A stretch of DNA of 64,000 nt from CAVXFB01 sp963760935. Lineage in GTDB: Bacteria; Planctomycetota; Planctomycetia; Pirellulales; Thermoguttaceae. Positions 1 through 9,173 of the stretch are shown here, piece after piece (position 1 is the first letter of the stretch; each line of letters opens with the position of its first letter). The translations under genes and the position numbers were made by a program. The notes beneath the pieces were generated by a model. It worked only from the letters and a program-made list of their open reading frames with translations, made no database searches and was not told the origin of the DNA. The stretch covers positions 62,001-126,000 of the forward strand of contig CAVXFB010000008.1 in the NCBI GenBank assembly GCA_963760935.1. Reading direction: 5' to 3'.

Positions 1-2
1 GC

Positions 3-875
3 ATCGTCGCCTTTGGCGGGTTCGATACGTTCAAGGGCGTCAGCGATGCCTTCCTGAACAGCAATTTCGGTGTTGTTGGTGGCGTCAACTCGGCTATGCC
101 CTTGATGGACTCGGGCATTAGCTGGCAGTTGGGCATGAGCTACGGCATCTACGATGTCGACGGCCGTGTGGCCATCGAGAATCCTGCCGAGACGCAGCAG
201 CAAGCGTTCGTTACCACGGGCTTCTTCCACAAGGCCCATGGCGACCAGCGGCTGAGCTTTGGCATCGTCTACGACTGGATGTTGAATACCAATTGGGGAA
301 TTCTCGGCACCGACCCGACCATGGGTCAGTGGCGCGGCCAAATCGAATACGCCTTGAGCGATTGCAATTCGGTTGGCTTCTGGGGATGTGCCCGCGACCT
401 CGGCGCTCGGACATACGCTCTGAACGGATCCGTGTTGGTTGAGAACCGCGCGATCAGCCAAGGCAGCATTTTCTGGCACCACAAGTTTGCCGCCGGAGCC
501 GATAGTTGGCTGTTTGTCGGCCTACCCGAGCGCGATCGCCTCAACGGCGACGGCAGCTTGGGCGATTGGACCATCGGCGCCAATGTGCAAGTGCCATTGA
601 ACGACCGCCTGGCCCTGTATGCCAACGGCAGCTACTTCCGTCCCAGCCAGGCGGCTGGCGTGGAAGCTCAAGTCGAGAACGGTTACGATGTCGGCATGGG
701 CATCGTGTGGTACTTCGGCCGTCACGCGGTCAGCCACTCGCTCAATGGCGCCTGTGGCCTGCCCTATATGTCGGTGGCCAACAATACCACGTTCCTGGTC
801 GATCAGCGGGCAACGCTGGCCGATTCGCTCGTGGTACCGGGCCTGTTATCGATACCTGCGGGAACGGGACTGTAA
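3..875 (+). CDS. Outer-membrane-type hypothetical protein, 5' end cut by window
   Basis: The reading frame is open from the first base, so the true start lies upstream. The visible 290 residues alternate short aromatic and glycine-rich stretches (for example SWQLGMSYGIYD and RLSFGIVYDWML), as expected of a beta-barrel or surface beta protein. The pattern resembles the planctomycete family DUF6666 as I remember it; this was not searched. No catalytic motif is visible. A strong hairpin terminator follows 38 bp after the stop, so this is the last gene of its transcript. The family assignment is weak but the coding call is solid. Confidence 0.7.
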   Translation: MVAFGGFDTFKGVSDAFLNSNFGVVGGVNSAMPLMDSGISWQLGMSYGIYDVDGRVAIENPAETQQQAFVTTGFFHKAHGDQRLSFGIVYDWMLNTNWGILGTDPTMGQWRGQIEYALSDCNSVGFWGCARDLGARTYALNGSVLVENRAISQGSIFWHHKFAAGADSWLFVGLPERDRLNGDGSLGDWTIGANVQVPLNDRLALYANGSYFRPSQAAGVEAQVENGYDVGMGIVWYFGRHAVSHSLNGACGLPYMSVANNTTFLVDQRATLADSLVVPGLLSIPAGTGL

Positions 876-912
876 AGGGATGATCGGGGCCTTTCCCCTT
901 GCTATGCAGCCA

Positions 913-946
913 ATTGGGGCGGCAGTTCCCGCACTGCCGCCCCAAT
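913..946 (+). terminator. Intrinsic terminator behind the first gene
   Basis: A perfect 14-bp GC-rich stem (913-926 pairing with 933-946) closes a 6-nt loop and is followed by GCTTTTC. It ends the transcript of the partial outer-membrane gene. Confidence 0.8.
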
Positions 947-1090
947 GCTTTTCGGTGTGTAGCACATGTCCTGTAACTCGGACGTGCGAATCCTCTACGG
1001 ACCCTGACAGGGGCAACCGTGTCTGTCAGCCGAAGGCAGCGGCGTAGTCGCGATCCCTCCTTCTCCTGTGGCACGGCGCAAGCCGTTATT

Positions 1091-1191
1091 ATTGAGTCCT
1101 GCACTGGTAATGGAACGAGGGCTCGTGAAACGAGCCCGGTTTTCCGGGAGAAAACGCCGGAACTGTTCCATAAGCAACCACGGAACCAATA
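1091..1191. repeat. Structured 101-bp repeat, type A, copy 1
   Basis: This is a direct repeat of 6600-6701, nearly identical, so the pair brackets the three-gene hydrolase array. It folds as an outer stem TGGAAC (1111-1116) with GTTCCA (1165-1170) enclosing two hairpins: GGGCTCGT (1119-1126) with ACGAGCCC (1130-1137), and GTTTTC (1139-1144) with GAAAAC (1150-1155). Copy 2 keeps all three helices. The rest of 876-1359 holds no gene I can support. A TATAGT hexamer at 1245-1250 could be a -10 box for the next gene, but no good -35 accompanies it. Confidence 0.75.
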
Positions 1192-1359
1192 GTCTCGGCT
1201 TCCCCCGTTTATGCCAATTACTGGCGTCTTTTATCGAACCTTGCTATAGTGACAATGCTGGGGTCGGCCCCGCTTGTTTCGGCTGGAACTCGCGTTCCGT
1301 ACTCCGCAACTACGTCCATACACACCCCGCCATTCTCTACCTCGCTCGGAGACAGTGCC

Positions 1360-3027
1360 ATGCAGCTAAATCGCATGCGCAACGGGTCGTATTTCGCGGG
1401 CCTGCTCATGTTGGTCTTTGCTCCCACGCTGGCCTTCGCGGTCGACGTGCCGAAATGGAGCGCGTATGACATCAACGTGACTGCCGGCAGCAGCTACTCA
1501 AACGGCTATGCGTCGGGACCAACCACCTTCAACGCCACGTTTACCGGTCCCGGCGGCGTCACCCAGACGGTTCCCGGGTTTTGGGATGGCGGCAGTAACT
1601 TCAAGATCCGCTTTACGCCCACCATCGAAGGCGCTTGGTCGTACACAACCTCATCGTCCGATTTGACGCTAAACGCTAAGACTGGCAGCATCAATGCCAC
1701 GGCGCCGGTTGCAGGCCAGCACGGTTTTCTCCGGATCGATCCCAACTACACGACCAGTTTTGTATGGGATGACGGCACGCGGTATTTCATGGAGGGGCAA
1801 ACGTATTACGATTGGATGCAGGCCGCCAACGTCAACAACAACTGGAAGACGTCCGTCGACAGCATGGTAAGCTATGGATTCAGCAAGGTTCGCTTCGACG
1901 TCTACGCGTGCAATGTTCCCTCGGAGCACAACGACTATCCCGACGCTCAGCCGTACACCGGCACCTCGACCAGCCCTAACCGCGACAGTCTCAATGTGGC
2001 GTACTGGCAAAAACTCGACGAAATGGTCCAGTACATGGACTCGAAGGGGCTGGTCGCCGACTTCATCGTCACCACGCCCTACCGCAGCGGTCGCCAGTTC
2101 GGCACGGATACGCAGAACGATCGCTTTATCAACTACGTGGTTGCTCGATACGCCTCCTATCCGAACGTGACGTGGTGCTTGTCGAACGAGTGGAACTCGA
2201 GTGGGGGAACCTACCCGCAAAATCAAGCCGACTACAACCGGATGGGAGCGCTCATTCGTAATAGCGATCCGTGGATGGCTGACGGCGCGAGTCTTCGTCC
2301 GTTATCAATTCATTCGCACACTCAAATCAATTTTCCGTTTTTTGGATCGACATGGCCCACGCATGCCATCATTCAATATGCCGCCACGGGGCAGTCGGAT
2401 CAACCAGGCAATGCGGGCATCGTCTATAATCTCGGCCACAACATGCCTGTGGTCAACGACGAATACAGATACATCGGTCAGTTGTCGCGGACGGCGAATC
2501 GCCAGAGCATGTGGGGTATCGCGTCCGCCGGTGGTTACAGCAGCACCGCCGACTTTCGCGAAAATCCCAATGGGATGGGCATCCCCGAGTCGACGGGCGA
2601 CTGGACGTACCGACCTGAATACGACGACATCAAGCGCATGGTCGATTTCTTCACGACTAAAGGCATCGAGTATTGGAAGATGGCCAGCCACAATGAGTTG
2701 ATGACTTCGGGCACGCGGACGTATGCGCTGGCCGAACCGGGGCGCCAGTACGTCGCGTACGCGGCCGTCGGTGGAACATTTTCGCTGAACCTTGCCGCAG
2801 GCACGTACTATGCCTACCGCTACGACCCGCGAACCGGCACGACGACGGACCTGGGGACCGTCAGCGGGGGCACTCAGTCCTTCACCATGCCCGACGCCAG
2901 CAACGATTATGTGCTCCATCTGAGCACCTTCCAGGAGGTTCCTGAGCCAAGCACCCTGACACTGCTCGGCATTGGCTTGGCAGGGCTCGCGGCTTACCGG
3001 TGGCGGCGAAGGCCCTGGGTAAAGTGA
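1360..3027 (+). CDS. Secreted glycoside-hydrolase-like PEP-CTERM protein, copy 1 (DUF5060 + DUF4038 type)
   Basis: This 555-residue protein probably cleaves a plant or algal polysaccharide outside the cytoplasm; the substrate is unknown. A signal peptide ends at LAFA, before VDVPKW. Next come a DUF5060-like beta domain (to about residue 115), a TIM-barrel DUF4038 (apiosidase-like) domain and a small beta domain. The C-terminus is a PEP-CTERM sorting signal: VPEP, a hydrophobic helix, then RWRRR. Candidate clan GH-A catalytic acids are the Glu in SNEWN (acid/base) and the Glu in NDEYRY (nucleophile). The start is ATG 1360, just before the hydrophobic segment and behind CGGAG; an in-frame start at 1249 would put 37 residues ahead of the signal peptide. 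Two close copies follow in tandem. Confidence 0.85.
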   Translation: MQLNRMRNGSYFAGLLMLVFAPTLAFAVDVPKWSAYDINVTAGSSYSNGYASGPTTFNATFTGPGGVTQTVPGFWDGGSNFKIRFTPTIEGAWSYTTSSSDLTLNAKTGSINATAPVAGQHGFLRIDPNYTTSFVWDDGTRYFMEGQTYYDWMQAANVNNNWKTSVDSMVSYGFSKVRFDVYACNVPSEHNDYPDAQPYTGTSTSPNRDSLNVAYWQKLDEMVQYMDSKGLVADFIVTTPYRSGRQFGTDTQNDRFINYVVARYASYPNVTWCLSNEWNSSGGTYPQNQADYNRMGALIRNSDPWMADGASLRPLSIHSHTQINFPFFGSTWPTHAIIQYAATGQSDQPGNAGIVYNLGHNMPVVNDEYRYIGQLSRTANRQSMWGIASAGGYSSTADFRENPNGMGIPESTGDWTYRPEYDDIKRMVDFFTTKGIEYWKMASHNELMTSGTRTYALAEPGRQYVAYAAVGGTFSLNLAAGTYYAYRYDPRTGTTTDLGTVSGGTQSFTMPDASNDYVLHLSTFQEVPEPSTLTLLGIGLAGLAAYRWRRRPWVK

Positions 3028-3080
3028 CATCCTGTCCGCATGCCGGACGCCATGAATTCTGTCGCTTGGAGGAAACGGCC

Positions 3081-4754
3081 ATGTTGTTAAAGTCTGTGGG
3101 CACCGCGGTGCGTTTGGCGGCGTTACTCATGTTGGTTTTTGTTCCCACGCTGGCCTTCGCGGTCGACGTGCCGAAATGGAGCGCGTATGACATCAACGTG
3201 ACTGCCGGCAGCAGCTACTCGAACGGCTATGCGTCGGGACCAGCTACCTTCAATGCCACGTTTACCGGTCCCGGTGGCGTCACCCAGACGGTTCCTGGGT
3301 TTTGGGATGGCGGCAGTAACTTCAAGATCCGCTTTACGCCCACCATCGAAGGCGCTTGGTCGTACACAACCTCATCGTCCGATTTGACGCTAAACGCTAA
3401 GACTGGCAGCATCAATGCCACGGCGCCGGTTGCAGGCCAGCACGGTTTTCTCCGGATCGATCCCAACTACACGACCAGTTTTGTATGGGATGACGGCACG
3501 CGGTATTTCATGGAGGGGCAAACGTATTACGATTGGATGCAGGCCGCCAACGTCAACAACAACTGGAAGACGTCCGTCGACAGCATGGTAAGCTATGGAT
3601 TCAGCAAGGTTCGCTTCGACGTCTACGCGTGCAATGTTCCCTCGGAGCACAACGACTATCCCGACGCTCAGCCGTACACCGGCACCTCGACCAGCCCTAA
3701 CCGCGACAGTCTCAATGTGGCGTACTGGCAAAAACTCGACGAGATGGTCCAGTACATGGACTCGAAGGGGCTGGTCGCCGACTTCATCGTTACCACACCG
3801 TACCGCGGCTACCGTCAATACGGGACCGACACCCAGAACGATCGGTTTGTCAACTATGTCACGGCGCGCTATGCCGCATACACCAACGTTACGTGGTGTA
3901 TGTGCAACGAGTGGGAAGCGGCTGACAACGGGGGAAGCTATAAACAATATCAAGATGATTTCAATCGAATGGGGACGCTCATCCGGAATGGCGATCCGTG
4001 GATGACCACTGGTGCCGCCCTGCGCCCGTTATCCATCCACAACCAGAGCATTAACTTCCAGTTCTTCGATGCCACCTGGCCGACGAATGCCATCATCCAG
4101 TATCACCCCGCCAGTCCGACACAGGATCAGACGGGCAATGGAGGCATCGTCAATAATCTGGGCCACAACATGCCAGTAGTCAACGACGAGTATAGATACG
4201 TTGGCGTGCTCACACGAACCCAAAACCGGTGGGCTATGTGGAGCATCGCCACGGCCGGAGGTTATAGCAGCACTGCCGACTTCCGCGAGCACCCTAATGG
4301 CATGGGCATCCCCGAGTCGACGGGCGATTGGACGTATCAGCCCGAGTACGACGACATCAAACGCATGGTCGATTTCTTCACAACCAAAGGCATCGAGTAT
4401 TGGAAGATGGCCAGCCACAACGAGTTGATGACTTCGGGCACGCGGACGTATGTGCTGGCCGAATCGGGTCGCCAGTACGTAGCGTACGCGGCCGTCGGCG
4501 GAACGTTTTCGCTGAACCTCGCCGCAGGCACGTACTATGCCTACCGCTACGACCCGCGAACCGGCACGACGACGGACCTGGGGACCGTCAGCGGGGGCAC
4601 TCAGTCCTTCACCATGCCCGACGCCAGCAACGATTATGTGCTCCATCTGAGCACCTTCCAGGAGGTTCCTGAGCCAAGCACCCTGACACTGCTCGGCATT
4701 GGCTTGGCAGGGCTCGCGGCTTACCGGTGGCGGCGAAGGCCCTGGGTAAAGTGA
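3081..4754 (+). CDS. Secreted glycoside-hydrolase-like PEP-CTERM protein, copy 2
   Basis: This 557-residue copy has the same signal peptide, DUF5060-like, DUF4038-like, C-terminal beta domain and PEP-CTERM order as copy 1. The start ATG 3081 has an excellent ribosome site, GGAGG, 8 nt upstream. The first part of the gene (to about 3790) is almost base-for-base copy 1, synonymous sites included. The stretch of about 3800-4310 then diverges, and the end is again nearly identical. Candidate catalytic Glu residues lie in CNEWEA and NDEYRY. Only 53 bp separate it from copy 1, so co-transcription is likely. Confidence 0.85.
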   Translation: MLLKSVGTAVRLAALLMLVFVPTLAFAVDVPKWSAYDINVTAGSSYSNGYASGPATFNATFTGPGGVTQTVPGFWDGGSNFKIRFTPTIEGAWSYTTSSSDLTLNAKTGSINATAPVAGQHGFLRIDPNYTTSFVWDDGTRYFMEGQTYYDWMQAANVNNNWKTSVDSMVSYGFSKVRFDVYACNVPSEHNDYPDAQPYTGTSTSPNRDSLNVAYWQKLDEMVQYMDSKGLVADFIVTTPYRGYRQYGTDTQNDRFVNYVTARYAAYTNVTWCMCNEWEAADNGGSYKQYQDDFNRMGTLIRNGDPWMTTGAALRPLSIHNQSINFQFFDATWPTNAIIQYHPASPTQDQTGNGGIVNNLGHNMPVVNDEYRYVGVLTRTQNRWAMWSIATAGGYSSTADFREHPNGMGIPESTGDWTYQPEYDDIKRMVDFFTTKGIEYWKMASHNELMTSGTRTYVLAESGRQYVAYAAVGGTFSLNLAAGTYYAYRYDPRTGTTTDLGTVSGGTQSFTMPDASNDYVLHLSTFQEVPEPSTLTLLGIGLAGLAAYRWRRRPWVK

Positions 4755-4808
4755 CATCCTGTCCGCATGCCGGACGCCATGAAATTCTGTCGCTTGGAGG
4801 AAACGGCC

Positions 4809-6524
4809 ATGTTGTTAAAGTCTGTGGGCACCGCGGTGCGTTTGGCGGCGTTACTCATGTTGGTTTTTGTTCCCACGCTGGCCTTCGCGGTCGACGTGCC
4901 GAAATGGAGCACGTATGACATCAACGTGACTGCCGGCAGCAGCTACTCGAACGGCTATGCGTCGGGACCAGCTACCTTCAATGCCACGTTTACCGGTCCC
5001 GGTGGCGTCACCCAGACGGTTCCCGGGTTTTGGGATGGCGGCAATAACTTCAAGATCCGCTTTACGCCCACCATCGAAGGCGATTGGTCGTACACAACCT
5101 CTTCGTCCGATTTGACGCTAAACGCTAAGACTGGCAGTATCAATGCCACGGCGCCGGTCGCAGGCAACCACGGATTCCTTCGAACGGATCCGGCCCATAC
5201 GAACAGCTTTGCCTGGGACGATGGGACGCACGACTTCATGTGGGGACAGACTTATTATTCTCTAATGCATACTGCGATGCAGAACGACAACTGGAAGACG
5301 GCCGTTGACGAGTCGTTCGCGCATGGCATGAACAAGATTCGCATGTTCGTCTATACGCAGGGTGGTTTCATCGGCCTGGATAATGTCAGTCACGGCTACC
5401 CTGACGTGACGCCCTATGAAGGCGATGCTGCAAGCCCCAACCGTGACAACCTGAACTTCGCCTACTGGCAGAAGTTGGACGAGGTGGTTCAGTACATGCA
5501 ATCCAAGGGGATGATGGCGGACCTGATCGTCACCAATTTCTACCCCAATGGACACATGGCCGGCACCGATACGCAGAACGACAGGTTTGTGCGATATGCC
5601 ACGGCGCGCTATGCGGCCTATGACAACGTGATGTGGTGTATGGCCAACGAGTGGGAGCTTGGCAATAACACGACGACCTATCCACAAGATCAGGCCGACT
5701 TTAACCGTTTGGGCAGTATCGTTCGCAACAACGATCCCTGGATGGCCCAAGGATTATCGCTTCGGCCGTTATCGATACATAATATGAACGTCAACTTCCA
5801 GTTTTTTGGAAGCACATGGTCTACGCACGCCGCTATCCAGTACGGCTGCCCTTGGAGCGGGACGCCCCTGTATGGTGACGAAGGAGGCAATACCGGGATC
5901 CGAACCAATCTCGGCCATAACCTGCCCGTTGTCAACGATGAATACGGCTACATCGACAATCCTGGGATGACGCGAACGCGGACGCGTCAAACCATCTGGG
6001 GTATCGCGACGGCTGGTGGCTACGGCAGCCAAGGCGACATCCGCATGTTCGGTAGCGGCGCCACCCAATGGACTCCATGCAGGACCGGAGAATGGGCTGA
6101 CGCGACGGAGTACGACGACATCAAGCGCATGGTCGATTTCTTCACGACCAAAGGCATCGAGTATTGGAAGATGGCCAGCCACAACGAGTTGATGACTTCG
6201 GGCACGCGGACGTATGTGCTGGCCGAATCGGGTCGCCAGTACGTAGCGTACGCGGCTGTCGGTGGAACATTTTCGCTGAACCTTGCCGCAGGCACGTACT
6301 ATGCCTACCGCTACGACCCGCGAACCGGCACGACGACGGACCTGGGGACCGTCAGCGGGGGCACTCAGTCCTTCACCATGCCCGACGCCAGCAACGATTA
6401 TGTGCTCCATCTGAGCACCTTCCAGGAGGTTCCTGAGCCAAGCACCCTGACACTGCTCGGCATTGGTTTGGCAGGGCTCGCGGTTTACCGGTGGCGGGGA
6501 AGATGCCTCCGCAGCAGTCCCTAG
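4809..6524 (+). CDS. Secreted glycoside-hydrolase-like PEP-CTERM protein, copy 3
   Basis: This 571-residue copy shares its ribosome site, signal peptide and DUF5060-like domain with copy 2 almost exactly up to about 5160. The whole catalytic middle (5160-6110) differs, with new loops such as TQGGFIGLDN and an insertion before the nucleophile. From 6110 to 6510 it returns to near identity with the other two. Catalytic candidates are the Glu in ANEWEL and in NDEYGY. The cytoplasmic tail after the PEP-CTERM helix is changed to WRGRCLRSSP. The altered active-site region suggests a different substrate from copies 1 and 2, which is inference. Confidence 0.85.
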   Translation: MLLKSVGTAVRLAALLMLVFVPTLAFAVDVPKWSTYDINVTAGSSYSNGYASGPATFNATFTGPGGVTQTVPGFWDGGNNFKIRFTPTIEGDWSYTTSSSDLTLNAKTGSINATAPVAGNHGFLRTDPAHTNSFAWDDGTHDFMWGQTYYSLMHTAMQNDNWKTAVDESFAHGMNKIRMFVYTQGGFIGLDNVSHGYPDVTPYEGDAASPNRDNLNFAYWQKLDEVVQYMQSKGMMADLIVTNFYPNGHMAGTDTQNDRFVRYATARYAAYDNVMWCMANEWELGNNTTTYPQDQADFNRLGSIVRNNDPWMAQGLSLRPLSIHNMNVNFQFFGSTWSTHAAIQYGCPWSGTPLYGDEGGNTGIRTNLGHNLPVVNDEYGYIDNPGMTRTRTRQTIWGIATAGGYGSQGDIRMFGSGATQWTPCRTGEWADATEYDDIKRMVDFFTTKGIEYWKMASHNELMTSGTRTYVLAESGRQYVAYAAVGGTFSLNLAAGTYYAYRYDPRTGTTTDLGTVSGGTQSFTMPDASNDYVLHLSTFQEVPEPSTLTLLGIGLAGLAVYRWRGRCLRSSP

Positions 6525-6599
6525 AACCTCGATGCGGCCGGATGTCGACATGCCCCACGGCGATGTGCCAACGGCAAACCGCTGTCCCAGCCACCCTCG

Positions 6600-6701
6600 A
6601 TTGAGTCCTGCACTGGTAATGGAACGAGGGCTCGTGAAACGAGCCCGTTTTCCCGGGAGAAAACGTCGGAACTGTTCCATAGTCAACCACGGAACCAATA
6701 G
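6600..6701. repeat. Structured 101-bp repeat, type A, copy 2
   Basis: This is the second copy of the element at 1091-1191, in the same orientation, 75 bp past the third hydrolase gene. The outer TGGAAC/GTTCCA stem and both inner hairpins are preserved despite several base changes. Confidence 0.75.
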
Positions 6702-6887
6702 ATGCGACGCTGCTTAATTCGCCAGACAACAGAGTACACGCCGGCCCTTTCTTGCCCAATGCAGCGTTACAGCATACCGCCGGAGAATAGGGGGGTGGGC
6801 ACCGAGAGACGCCAATTGCCTTTCACGCCCCCCTCGACGTACCCGCCTTTAGCATTAGAATTGATGGACTACGCTGAAAGGACGCAA

Positions 6888-7892
6888 ATGGATCAATTGG
6901 GCGGCGAGCGGGCGGCCATTCCCATGGACTTGTCCCTTCTGTATGCGCCGGTCGCCCAAGAGCTGAGCGAGGTCGAAGATCTGCTCCAGCGCGAGCTTAC
7001 CAACGACAATCCTTTTGTTGATCTGCTGGTCAAACATGGCTTTCGGTTAGGGGGCAAGCGCCTCCGGCCGGCCTTAGTGCTTCTTTCAGCCCAGGCGTGT
7101 GGCGGCATTCGGCCCGGCCACCTTGCGCTGGCCGCGATGGCCGAGCTTATCCACACGGCCACGCTGATCCATGACGACGTGCTCGATGAGGCAACGATCC
7201 GCCGGCATCTCGACACCGTCAACGCCCGTTGGGATAACGAGGCCAGCATCCTCCTGGGCGATTATCTATTCGCCCGAGCCATGTGCCTGGCCAGTTCGCT
7301 GGATGACGTGTTGGCGTGCCGTGTGGTCAGCGAGTCGACGCGCGACATGTGTGAGGGAGAGCTGCGGCAGATGGAATGCCGAGGTCGCTACGAACTGACG
7401 GAGCCGCAGTACATCGAGATCGTCGCCGGCAAGACGGCCGCATTGACCGCCTGTTGCTGCCGGCTCGGAGCTCACTACGCGGGCGCGGATGCCGCGATCT
7501 GCCAGTCGCTGTCGCGCTATGGCCACGCCCTGGGCGTCGCATTTCAGATCGCCGATGACGTACTGGATCTCTCCGGCAACGAGGAAGTGGTGGGCAAGTC
7601 GCTGGGCACCGATCTGCTGAAGCAGAAGGCCACTCTGCCGCTGATTCGGTTATTGGACGTTGTTACCGCTAAAGAACACGCCGAGGTGATTTCGCTTCTT
7701 TCCAACTCGCGAAACCATCATCGCGACGCCTTGCGGTCGTGGTTCGAGCGGTACGATGCGATTTCCTATGCGCGGGAAAAGGCTCACTCGTATAGCCTGC
7801 AAGCCGGCGCGGCACTAGCCGCTTTGCCCGCCTCGGCATCCAGTGATTCCATGCTGGGGCTGACCGAGTTCGTTGTCAACCGGCATCACTAA
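6888..7892 (+). CDS. Long-chain polyprenyl diphosphate synthase (IspB/HepT family)
   Basis: The enzyme adds isopentenyl diphosphate units to an allylic primer to make the side chain of a respiratory quinone, in the cytosol. The 334-residue protein has the family signatures in order: GGKRLRPAL, the first aspartate-rich motif LIHDDVLDEATIRR and the second, FQIADDVLDLSG. The residue five positions before the first DDxxD is a small Ala, as in IspB-type long-chain enzymes. The chosen ATG 6888 lies 6 nt behind GAAAGGA; ATG 6864 in the same frame is an alternative. Product length cannot be fixed from sequence alone. The stop codon falls inside the start of the type B repeat. Confidence 0.9.
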   Translation: MDQLGGERAAIPMDLSLLYAPVAQELSEVEDLLQRELTNDNPFVDLLVKHGFRLGGKRLRPALVLLSAQACGGIRPGHLALAAMAELIHTATLIHDDVLDEATIRRHLDTVNARWDNEASILLGDYLFARAMCLASSLDDVLACRVVSESTRDMCEGELRQMECRGRYELTEPQYIEIVAGKTAALTACCCRLGAHYAGADAAICQSLSRYGHALGVAFQIADDVLDLSGNEEVVGKSLGTDLLKQKATLPLIRLLDVVTAKEHAEVISLLSNSRNHHRDALRSWFERYDAISYAREKAHSYSLQAGAALAALPASASSDSMLGLTEFVVNRHH

Positions 7893-7996
7893 ATATGTCC
7901 ACACAATAGCGAAAGTGGCGGCGGGCGAAGACCGCCGACAATTGCGTGGTTTTCGGCCACGCACCACTTTCGGTCTTCCGCGGTTTTGTTTAGAAC
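7887..7996. repeat. Cloverleaf-like 110-bp repeat, type B, copy 1
   Basis: This is a direct repeat of 12698-12807. A 9-bp outer stem (CGAAAGTGG 7910-7918 with CCACTTTCG 7964-7972) encloses two hairpins: CGGCGG (7919-7924) with CCGCCG (7932-7937), and GCGTGG (7944-7949) with CCACGC (7957-7962). It starts on the stop codon of the prenyl synthase gene. Confidence 0.75.
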
Positions 7997-8060
7997 AGCC
8001 TCGGTCGAAGAGCAGCCGCTTCCGGCGGGAAATAGGCAGAGAATTGTTGGCAGGCGTATG

Positions 8061-8510
8061 CTAAACGTCCCTACTGGACGCACTGGCCTCGTGCAATTGC
8101 AAGGGCGGCCGATGAGCCTTTGCCCGCATCCAATTGATCACTCGGGCCACATGCCGTTCTTGAACCAATCGGCGCTCCAAAGCGATCTTGCCCGGAAAAT
8201 CCAGGCACATCAGCCCGACGAGAATCGTCAGAATTCCCTGGCCCGGCAAGATCAGCATCGCCACGCCGGCCAGGACCAGTGCGGCGCCGCAAAGATTCTT
8301 TGCCGTGATTACTGCAAGGCTGACCAGCGGATGGCGCGACGGCCACCGATCGCTCAAGTGTCGTGGACGCACGAAGTAGTCGTCTGGTATGCGGATAACC
8401 AGCCAGGGAACCACAAGCAATGTGCCGACAAACATCAGTGCTGACAGCAGGAATAGCCATCCCAGCAGCACATCGTGGCAGCGAACCCACTCTAGCAGTG
8501 ACCACAGCAT
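8061..8510 (-). CDS. Small PGPGW-like transmembrane protein
   Basis: This 149-residue membrane protein has an N-terminal hydrophobic segment (LLGWLFLLSALMFVGTLLVV) and a second hydrophobic hairpin around LVLAGVAMLILPGQGILTIL. The LPGQGILTILVGL stretch matches the short PGPGW-type transmembrane family (TIGR02611-like), whose function is not known. The basic C-terminus is probably cytoplasmic. It lies 36 bp past nrdR on the same strand and may be co-transcribed with it. Confidence 0.65.
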   Translation of the reverse strand: MLWSLLEWVRCHDVLLGWLFLLSALMFVGTLLVVPWLVIRIPDDYFVRPRHLSDRWPSRHPLVSLAVITAKNLCGAALVLAGVAMLILPGQGILTILVGLMCLDFPGKIALERRLVQERHVARVINWMRAKAHRPPLQLHEASASSRDV

Positions 8511-8546
8511 TGGCTCGCACCACTTCGCCGTTCAGGTGAGACGTGG

Positions 8547-9014
8547 CTACTCGAACTTTCTGGATTCTTCCAGCATCGGCCTCAACTCTTCGACGAAATC
8601 CTGCACGTCCTTGAATTGCCGATAGACGCTGGCGAAACGGACGTAAGCCACCTCGTCCAGGTCGCGAAGATGTTGCATCACCAGCTCCCCTACGTGCCGG
8701 CTTTCGACCTCGGAATCGAAGTTGGCTTCCAGTTCATTTTCCACCGTAGCGATAATCACTTCGAGTTGCGCGTCGCTGACCGGCCGCTTCCAGCAAGCCT
8801 TCTCCAGCCCGCGTTTGATCTTTGCGTGGTCAAACGGCTCGCGCGAACCGTCCTTCTTGACGATCTTGACGGTGGTCGCTTCGCTCCGCTCGTACGTCGT
8901 GTAGCGGCGTTTGCAGCCAAGACATTCGCGCCGCCGGCGAATGGCAAACCCATCGTGGCTTGCCCGTGAATCCAGGACGCGGTCGTTGTCGGTAAGGCAA
9001 TAAGGGCATTTCAT
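8547..9014 (-). CDS. nrdR: Transcriptional repressor NrdR
   Basis: NrdR represses ribonucleotide reductase genes by reading the cellular ATP/dATP balance and binding paired NrdR boxes. The 155-residue length is normal. The N-terminus is the zinc ribbon CPYC (residues 3-6) paired with CLGC, followed by KRRYTTYER. An ATP-cone domain (about residues 47-135) begins with KIVKKDGSREPFD. No ribonucleotide reductase gene is in the window, so its targets lie elsewhere. Confidence 0.96.
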   Translation of the reverse strand: MKCPYCLTDNDRVLDSRASHDGFAIRRRRECLGCKRRYTTYERSEATTVKIVKKDGSREPFDHAKIKRGLEKACWKRPVSDAQLEVIIATVENELEANFDSEVESRHVGELVMQHLRDLDEVAYVRFASVYRQFKDVQDFVEELRPMLEESRKFE

Positions 9015-9124
9015 GGCGGCAGCGTTCCCACGGAGGTAAGTCCACTTTACCCGAAGTGTAGCGAAGGCGGAAGGCGGCCCGGGCAGATGTGGCGTAGGGT
9101 CTTTCGCCCCTGCTCCGCCACCCG

Positions 9125-9130
9125 TATAAT
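9125..9130 (+). promoter_or_regulatory. Possible -10 box
   Basis: A perfect TATAAT lies 43 bp before the start at 9174. The sequence 17 bp upstream (TTTCGC) is a poor -35, so the call rests on the -10 box alone. Confidence 0.3.
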
Positions 9131-9173
9131 GTGGGCTCGCTTGGCGACAATCTTGGCACTAAGGGGGTGTCCG

